From Cristatella mucedo (Eukaryota > Bryozoa > Phylactolaemata > Cristatellidae): a DNA stretch of 64,000 nucleotides. Positions 57,660-64,000 of this stretch are shown here, in pieces. The DNA is taken from the NCBI GenBank assembly GCA_009760855.2, contig WPIO01000002.1, positions 9,170,001 to 9,234,000 on the forward strand, read 5' to 3'. Made by a program: the position numbers and the translations under genes. The stretch's first letter is position 1. The number at the start of each line of letters is the position of its first letter. The notes beneath the pieces were generated by a model, which saw only the letters and a list, made by a program, of their open reading frames with translations, was not told the DNA's origin and searched no databases.

Positions 57660-59225
57660 CAAAGTCATGCCGAGTATCCGAAACATTACTGGCCGCCGAC
57701 GCAGCTATAATCGTGACGGCAGCGACTACATTCGCCGCTTAAGGGCCGAATCAAATCCAAAAGGTTCCATTGGTCCAAACCAGATGAGTCGAAGAATGCC
57801 GAAATTTGAATGCGCCCTTTTCAAACGGACTGCCGGATCCACGGATGAATGAAACGAACGACGCTGTCTCCAAACGTCCACACACTTCCTCACTCATTAT
57901 CAGACGAGGCGTTTTCTCTCGTAAGGAGCGAAGTTTAGCAGCAGCGATGGCGCACGCGTGGCTCGCCTGAGGGCTGCTGAGCGGACTGGGAGAAAGGATG
58001 AGAGCCGCTGAAAACGCTGGCCGCTGGAGCTTCCGGGCCGACTTCCGGCGGCGGCCTCGGACGCGGCCGCAGCTAGCAGCTCGCTGCGGCTGCTTCTAGC
58101 ACGGATCGCCGATCCCCGCGACGTCCTTGACCGAAGAGTTGAAGACGCGTCGCTCGACGCGACGCGTCTCTCGCAAGGCCCGCGAACATTGGTCAGTCGA
58201 TGCGCGCCTATCGGCTCGAAACGTCGAAGCGCGTTACAAAGAAATGCCGCCTCGTTCGTCCGTCGCCCGTCGTCGTCCAACGGTTCTCGCCAGAAGAGCG
58301 GCGACTCTGCTCACTTATCGCACGGCCGCGGCGAACGCTGCGGCCGTGCGAGCGAATGAACGCGCAAGTTTTGCGGCCGCACGATCGCAGGATTCAGCTT
58401 CGCGTCAGAGCGTGGCCGCCGCCGCCTACGCCTGCGACGATCGCCGGTCGTCCGGCGCCGCTGAGAGCTCTCTCCATTGCCGGCGCTGGCGCTATCTCGT
58501 GGCCTTAGGCAGCTAGAAGCGCTGCGTGGCGTCAACTCGCTGGCGCGCTGCTCAAGCTCCAGTCTCTCGCTTTCCTTTTGTTTCGCTTCGGCGCGCCGCT
58601 TCCAGGCTGCCAGGCGCTCGCGGCGTATCGTCGAGTATCTATGCGATATGTATCGTCGATGCGGCAGGCCAGCACTCGCAGCCGGCGACCGAAGGCGCGC
58701 ATCGATGCGCCGCAGGGGAATTCGCCAAAGCCGCCTATCTTCGGAGGTAAAGAGACGGATCCTGTTACAACTGCCACAATTATTCAGCCTCTCAATCAGG
58801 AAGGGAAATTCCTCTGTGACGCTCAGCCTTTGATCCGGGTTCCGAGGCGGTTTCGCAACCGCTCCGCTGCGCCTTGCGCCCACTAGCGAAGCAGCGCTCG
58901 GTCGCAGCGCGAAGCCTCGTCGAGCTACTGCGACCGAGGCCGGTCGCGCTTGTGCAGCTGCGGTCTGGCGCGCTTTGAGGAGACCACCAGTGGACGCGCT
59001 GCCGCAGTTCGAGTGCAGCGGATGATGTTCGAGTGCAGCTCGATGACTGGGGCGGGCGGCCGAGAGCGCTCTCATCGGCCGCTCTCGGCGCTCTCGTTTT
59101 GCGCCAAAAAAGAAGATGCGAAGATGTGGTCACCATTTGGTGAAGGGGACTTTGTGCTGCGGCTTCACAGAACGACAAGCTGAGTGCAAATCGCGAAGGC
59201 TCGCAGGGAGTCGTGAACCTGCGGT
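57660..59225. other. CpG-rich island with a 254-codon minus-strand frame
   Basis: The minus frame 58,311-59,075 (254 codons) is the longest outside simple repeats. It is rich in Arg/Ala/Ser, with a charged possible helix RLAAWKRRAEAKQKESERLE near residue 155 and an Arg run (DRRRRRRRRPRSD). The opposite strand is also open in 129- and 118-codon frames, so composition alone may explain it. No domain is recognised. As a promoter island plus 5' exon it would fit, but this is only inference. Confidence 0.25.
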
Positions 59226-59230
59226 GATGC

Positions 59231-59233
<3 letters not shown>

Positions 59234-59304
<71 letters not shown>
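59234..59304. repeat. (GA)n microsatellite
   Basis: About 35 GA units, sitting inside the CpG-rich island. Confidence 0.98.
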
Positions 59305-59306
<2 letters not shown>

Positions 59307-59575
59307 CAAGAGCGGCGCCGCGAGCCGCCGCAGCACAGCGAGCCGGCGAAGCGCGATTCCCGCGGGCGTCCGGTCTTTTTATTCGCGAAATTCGCCGAGA
59401 GAGCGCGTGCCTGCGCCGACGCAGCCAGCCGTGCCAAGACGGAGAAGCGCAAAGAGCTGTGGGTGTGGACTCCTCCGCCCGCCCCTCATTCACCCGTTGT
59501 GACCCCACCTCGCGAGTGACCCGCTGTCACGCAGCTAGCCGCAGACCGAGTAACACTTGTTCGTTGAGCACTTGC
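59305..59575. other. end of CpG-rich island
   Basis: GC-rich, ending near 59,530; no gene recognised. Confidence 0.35.
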
Positions 59576-59645
59576 ATAAATAAATAAATAAAATAATAAA
59601 TAAATAAATATATAATATATAAATAAATACATTTATATATAATAC
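59576..59645. repeat. AAATA-rich simple repeat (LINE tail)
   Basis: AAATAAAT and TATATAA units lead directly into the minus-strand LINE hairpin, so this is probably the expanded 3' tail of that LINE. Confidence 0.9.
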
Positions 59646-60382
59646 ATTTGATATAGCGCCCTCGGATATCTCTTTCTAGGCACTCGGCATTTGCTGCAAA
59701 GGAAGCACGATCAAATGGTTAGGCGGTAGCTTGCTCAATAAACAACAAAAATAACATGGTAAGGGTTGACATGCACAGGGTCAGCATGCAAGCATGGTAA
59801 GTGGCAGCATGCACGGTGTCAGCATGCATAAGCACATGAAGGACGAATCACGGGGACCCACGACATGCTGTGATAAATAAGATGCGTTTTTAGATTCTTT
59901 TTAAATGTGGTCAAGTCAGATGTCAGTGAAGCAAGTCGGGAGTGAGTTCCAGGCTTTGGGAGCATGCGAACTAAATGTACTGTCTCCAAAGCATTTGTTG
60001 TTTGTACGAGGTATGGGTAAACAGTTAGATTCCGAAAAGCGGGTGGTACGATGCTTAGCCTGGTGGGGGAGTAGATCTGATGGGCAGGCTGGAGCCAAAG
60101 AACGAATGGATCTAAAAATGTGTGACACAACTTTGAAGCCGATGCGTTGCTTTGCTGGGAGCCAGTGCAGGTCGGCAAGAAATGATGCGATGTAGCAACT
60201 TGACTCTCATAGCAGACAAGCTTAGCTGCAGAGTTTTACACCAGCTGTAAGAGCCTGATTGCACAGGGCGGTAGTCGACCAAGCAGTGAGATACAGCAAT
60301 CAAGACGGGATTTCACAAATGCCGGGACCAATTCAGATTTGGTATCCCTTTCTAAGCCTGCCCGAATTTTAGCAATGCTTTT
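59640..60382 (-). mobile_element. L2-like LINE (group 1), 3' end with UTR
   Basis: Hairpin at 59,655-59,690, a UTR nearly matching 46.2-46.6 kb but with only one copy of the 131-bp unit, and C-terminal coding: the minus frame 59,819-60,178 includes KLCHTFLDPFVLWLQPAHQI and LETVHLVRMLPKPGTHSRLA. The upstream end is at about 60,380, next to another LINE tail in plus direction. Confidence 0.87.
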
Positions 60383-60394
60383 TTATTCTTGTTG

Positions 60395-60512
60395 AAATTG
60401 TGCGGGCTCCCACTAACCATTTGATCATGGCTGTTTAATGGCTGTAAAGTGCCCAGAAAGAGATATAGTTCTCCGAGGGCGCTATATAAAATGTACTATT
60501 ATTAGTTATTAC
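60395..60512 (+). mobile_element. L2-like LINE 3' tail, plus strand
   Basis: ATGGCTGTAAAGTGCCCAGAAAG pairs with CTCCGAGGGCGCTATATAAA, then ATGTACTATTATTAGTTATT. Tail only, facing the previous LINE. Confidence 0.75.
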
Positions 60513-60720
60513 GGCGCCGTACGAAGTGAGGCCGGCTGCGGTGGTGTGTATGCAGTTCCGCTCCTTACATACAGCGACCGAGATAATCAATGCTGCCTAT
60601 GCGTGGTAAATTGCCAGCGTTGCTAGGTCTCTTACAAATGGTTCGGTTTGGACCGGTTGACCGGAAATGCTACTTACGCGTTTCGATCGTGCAGATCTAA
60701 GAAGAACGCGACCTCAATTT

Positions 60721-61040
60721 GGTTTCGTTTAAATGATGGCGCTACCCATGATTGTTAATAATAATAATAATAATAATAATGCACTTGATAAAGCGCCTTC
60801 AGAGAACCCAATCTCTTCCTAGGCGCTGAATTTGAATTTGTTTGTTTTACGAGTGGGTTGTGACAACCGATGTGGTATGCGGTCGGGACATGCTGTTAGT
60901 GACTGTCGTGGCGAGGGCGTCGAGGGGTCGAGGGGCGAAGAGAGTCGTTTACCCTTCGTTTATGCTTCGTGCGTTGAGAAATAAATTGGTGATGCGAGTC
61001 GTCGGCTGGCGTTCTGTGCCGTGCGAGAACCAAAGTGCAA
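60721..61040 (+). mobile_element. 5' terminal repeat of a broken LTR retrotransposon
   Basis: It matches 63,360-63,605 in order: GGTTTCGTTTAAAT, CGGTCGGGACATGCTGTTAGTGA, GAAGAGAGTC, ATAAATTGGTGATG and CGGCTGGCGTTCTGTGCCGT, then GCGAGAACCAAA. The two repeats are clearly diverged, so the element is old. A LINE tail is inserted at 60,758-60,847. The ATAAA near 60,979 could be the polyadenylation signal. Confidence 0.75.
60758..60847 (-). mobile_element. L2-like LINE tail inserted in the LTR
   Basis: (AAT)n, then ATGCACTTGATAAAGCGCCTTC pairing with CCTAGGCGCT. The 3' terminal repeat at 63,395-63,400 preserves the uninterrupted site (ATCGTTATACGAG), so both borders of this about 90-bp insertion can be read. 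No coding sequence remains. Confidence 0.85.
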
Positions 61041-61053
61041 GCTATTTTTTGGG

Positions 61054-61862
61054 ATGGAGTCGATAGCAGTGCTAGCCAAAGTCGCTCCGTACGACGGCAC
61101 AACAGACTTCGTCGAGCGGGAACGTCGACTGGATGCTGTGGCCAAGCTGAACGAGGTTAAAAATAACGATCTCTCCAGACTAACGCCCTTGTACTTGACC
61201 AGCGGAGCTTTGGCAGTTTACGAAAGGCTGACGGACGAAAACTAAAGTGAGTGTACGAAGGTGAAACGCGCCGCTCAGTGCAGTGTTTTTGCCCGTTTGC
61301 TTCCGCACGTGCGACGAGTTTTTGAGCAGAAGACTTCTCGAGGGTGAACGCCGGACGTCTACTTGGCTGACCTCGTTCGCTTGGCGTCCAGTGTCTTCGC
61401 TACCCAGCCTCAAGTGGGGGTACATGTGCATCCCCTGGAGTCTTTGTTGAGTTTGCATTTGTATCGGGCCTACGCGATGATGTAAAGCGATGTCTGCGGC
61501 CAGCGGGCTCGCTCACCAAAGCTTAGTTGACCGTGCTTGGTGAGAAATGTCGAGGAATCTTGTTTTACCAAGTGAGACATGTGTCTCGCCGGCCGTTTCG
61601 AGGATCGACGGGCCCAGATCCGCTAAGGCGACGTGGTGCAGTTCAGGCTGGATTCGCTAAGGCGGTACACCGACCAGCCTTTTCAAAGCAGGCCGCGAAG
61701 CAGCGACTTTGCCGGATCTGCGGTGATCCGAATCATCTAGCTGCCGCTGCGGCAACGAGTTCGGCGACCGAGGCTATCGAAAAAATGACAAAGGTGAACC
61801 GTCAACACCGGCATCAGCGTGATCGCCTTGACTTTTGCGAGCTGCCCACCTTGATGGCGTGA
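61054..61862 (+). pseudogene. gag-like polyprotein part of the LTR retrotransposon
   Basis: Starts MESIAVLAKVAPYDGTTDFV at 61,054, only about 15-30 bases after the terminal repeat. It runs to KLNEVKNNDL and LYLTSGALAVYERLTDEN, where a stop follows (61,243). In another frame it resumes with DVYLADLVRLASS (about 61,352), and from 61,527 with TVLGEKCRGI. It ends with a zinc knuckle CRICGDPNHLAAAA near residue 60 of the last frame, where the fourth ligand (Cys) is replaced by Ala. The family role is packaging of the element RNA. Frameshifts and stops make it non-functional. Confidence 0.75.
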
Positions 61863-61904
61863 TGTTAAATGGCCAGGGAGAAACCGCACTTGCTGTCGCT
61901 GGCT

Positions 61905-62098
61905 GTTCCTGGATAATAAATAAATAAATCCTAGCTGATTAAACAGCCTCTTTTTGTATAGCGACAGAAGAGCCTTTATGGCTATCACCACCGCTTGCAG
62001 TGGCGATAAAGAATCGCCCACCGCAGGAATCAAACCCACGACCTCGGGACCGAGGTCGTGAAAGCAGCCGCCATACCTAATGTGCCATCACGGCAGTT
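61905..62098 (-). mobile_element. tRNA-derived SINE (SINE-1) inside the LTR retrotransposon
   Basis: Full order on the minus strand: head GCCGTGATGGCACATTAG, a perfect 10-bp palindrome (62,038-62,047 with 62,050-62,059), B box GGGTTTGATTCC, body, end GAGGCTGTTTAATCAGCTAG and (AAAT)n tail. Close to the 21.8 kb copy. It lies between the gag and protease remnants. Confidence 0.88.
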
Positions 62099-62113
62099 CT
62101 GACCTCCTCGAGA

Positions 62114-62920
62114 ATGGAGGTGTATTGTTTGGTGACCGTTGTAATGTCTGGCTGGGACATCGTCCTTGGGATGGATGTCATAAGAGCGCCAGGCGGCGTC
62201 CGCATTGGACACGATGAAGATCAAGTTGACTTCGGTAACAATAAGCCCGCGGCCCGAGGCGTCGGTGGTGAAAAAACTAGTGTAACTTGCCTTCACGTTT
62301 CCCAGGCCACCGATTTCTTGCTCGTTGCTAAGGTCCCAGATTCGAGCGAGCTTACAGTCTCCGACAAAGTCTTCACTGCTGTATTTCACAATGGGCATGG
62401 CACGTGCCATGGAACTGCAAAGAGGATGTACAGGCACCCTTGCTGCAGAACCGCGTTCCAGTTGAGGTGGAAGCAGAATATAAACATAAGGTGGAGGAAT
62501 AAATAAGGTATGGTTGGCTTCAACGATTTCGCGGGGAGTGCAGTGGACTGATTTCCTTGATGGCGGTGGCGACCTCATTGTGGAAGTACCAGGTGGTTGA
62601 GTTTCATGGCCGTCGGTACTGCCTGACTCGCCTGGATTTCGACCTTAACGTTGCACCAAAGATAATGCCTGCTATTCTAAGGAAAGTGCTCTCTATGGAT
62701 GAATGAATGAAATGGAGTAAATGAAATATGGATGAAGGAGTCAGATCCGGCACTGATTCATTCGTGGACGATATTTTGGCGAACGACGATACCGTCTCAA
62801 ACGACCGTGCGATCGAGCTGCTCTGCGATTACAGAGTTGAAGCAAAGCCACCCGAATAGTTAAAAGGAGGTCGAGTCCTAGGCTTCCGTGTCGACTTTAA
62901 GCGCAGCTCGGACGGCGCCG
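62114..62920 (+). pseudogene. protease and reverse transcriptase remnants of the LTR retrotransposon
   Basis: The frame 62,114-62,506 begins MEVYCLVTVVMSGWDIVLGM and DVIRAPGGVRIG, the C-terminal GWDVILGMD motif of a retroviral-type aspartic protease. Its active-site half is missing. SDKVFTAVFHNG follows. After a deletion and frame change, 62,580-62,700 reads VVEFHGRRYCLTRLDFDLNV and APKIMPAILRKVL, then FVDDILANDDT (62,762-62,795, catalytic YxDD-type motif as FVDD) and VEAKPPE..GGRVLGFRV. The RT finger part is lost. RNase H and integrase are not seen. The LTR lineage cannot be assigned safely by eye. Confidence 0.7.
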
Positions 62921-63192
62921 AGACAATGCTATAGGCTCCGTACAGCCAGTGAGAGGCGACGGTGGCGCCAGGAAACGATGCGGCGGGGCTCGGAGACGTT
63001 GCGGCAGTGGCTTGCGAAATGACTGTGGATTATGGGCAGCCGCCAGCTTCACCAACAACAGCTGGTCGACGGTGGCTTGAGATGAACCGCAGCTGCGTGC
63101 CGGCTTGTATCTAAGCCTGCTTGCTGCTAAGGCCGTGCTCCAACGTGCCTCCTGCGTGCGCCTGTGAGGTAGCCAGCCTGACATGGGACATG

Positions 63193-63193
<1 letters not shown>

Positions 63194-63288
<95 letters not shown>

Positions 63289-63296
63289 GCCGTGGG
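63194..63296. repeat. (GA)n microsatellite
   Basis: About 47 GA units just upstream of the 3' terminal repeat. Confidence 0.98.
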
Positions 63297-63359
63297 AGAG
63301 AGCAGCTGCCTGCTGCTCCATCTACGTCATGGACTGGTCCATAGATCAGGCGGGCGTGT

Positions 63360-63605
63360 GATTTCGTTTAAATTACGGCACTGCCCCAGATCGTTATACG
63401 AGAGGGCTGTGACACTCGATTTAGTATACGGTCGGGATGTGCTGCTAGTGATTGTTGTGACAAGGGACTCGCGGGACTCCGGTGGGCGAGAGAGGTGAAG
63501 AGAGTCAGTCGTGCTTCCCGCCTGTTCTGTGCGTAGTGAAATGAACTGGTGGTATTGGTTCATCGGCTGGCGTTCTGTGCTGTTCGCGAACCAAACTACA
63601 CTCAA
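63360..63605 (+). mobile_element. 3' terminal repeat of the broken LTR retrotransposon
   Basis: GATTTCGTTTAAATTACGGC, CGGTCGGGATGTGCTGCTAGTGA, GAAGAGAGTC and CATCGGCTGGCGTTCTGTGCTGTTCGCGAACCAAA (in parts) align with 60,721-61,040. The interior between the repeats is only about 2.3 kb including the SINE, so most of pol is deleted. Confidence 0.75.
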
Positions 63606-64000
63606 GAATGCTAGCTGCTGTCACGTTGCGTCGAAGCCTGTTTCATCGGAGCGACATTAAAACGTGCATATCCCACATAACTTGCCTACCAACGGCGTAA
63701 GGATCGCGTCTCCTTCAGGGCGTCATCTTAAAGTGTAACACCTACTGTGTACTCGAAGGACAAATGGGAACGAGGATTTGGTAGTTTCACCAAGGTATTA
63801 TTAGGCATCGTAAGATGGTAAAGAATCGGCACCGCCTTTATAATTGCAGCTGTAGATATGACAGCTATCTCAGTACGCACTCTCACACAGCAATCGATTT
63901 AACTTGAAAACGCATGCAAGTGCTGACAGACTTTTCCCCTGAATCGCCAGTGCTTAATCGGCTCACATACCCTACCAACCAGTGAGGAGGCGACGTTTCG
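63606..64000. other. unique sequence, nothing recognised
   Basis: No supported feature to the window end. Confidence 0.35.

Overview
This window looks like nuclear DNA from an invertebrate animal (Metazoa). It has no compact operon-like gene arrangement and no recognisable intact host gene. It is dominated by decayed retrotransposons, tRNA-derived SINEs, long (CT)n/(GA)n and (AC)n tracts and several CpG-rich islands. The largest repeat class is L2/CR1-like non-LTR retrotransposons: an apurinic-type endonuclease with GDFN and SDH motifs, an FYADD reverse transcriptase, and a 3' hairpin tail followed by an ATT-rich tract. I cannot name the species; L2-type LINEs, restriction-like-endonuclease LINEs and the LTR lineage seen here all occur in many invertebrate phyla.

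Layout. 1-4.2 kb is mostly unique sequence with a long CT tract and possible fragments of an old gene on the minus strand. 4.2-8 kb holds LINE remnants, one with a SINE nested inside it. 9.2-12.5 kb is a SINE followed by a CpG-rich island. 13.7-17 kb holds LINE pieces, a SINE with an L2-like tail, and a broken LINE of the R2-type (restriction-like endonuclease) class. 17.3-19.4 kb is a diverged tandem satellite with a roughly 178 bp period, bracketed by inverted copies of another repeat. 20-26 kb has dispersed repeats, SINE pieces, a CT tract and a strong palindrome. 26.5-28.8 kb and 29.4-29.9 kb are CpG-rich. 30.4-31.5 kb is one LINE inserted into another. 32.4-33.1 and 37.0-38.0 kb are CpG-rich, separated by LINE ends and about 590 bp of simple repeat. 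42.9-43.6 kb has an 8-bp minisatellite and a 163 bp tandem duplication. 45.7-56.1 kb is a dense LINE graveyard that includes the most complete copy (52.9-55.4 kb). 57.7-59.5 kb is the last CpG-rich island. 60.7-63.6 kb is a broken LTR retrotransposon carrying a SINE and a LINE tail as later insertions.

No gene set works together here. The functional history is one of successive insertion and decay: L2-like LINEs probably mobilised the SINE group that copied their hairpin tail. Nearly all long open frames lie in microsatellites or CpG-rich sequence where both strands stay open, and I do not accept them as genes. Repeat boundaries are read by eye and are approximate, often to within 10-50 bases.
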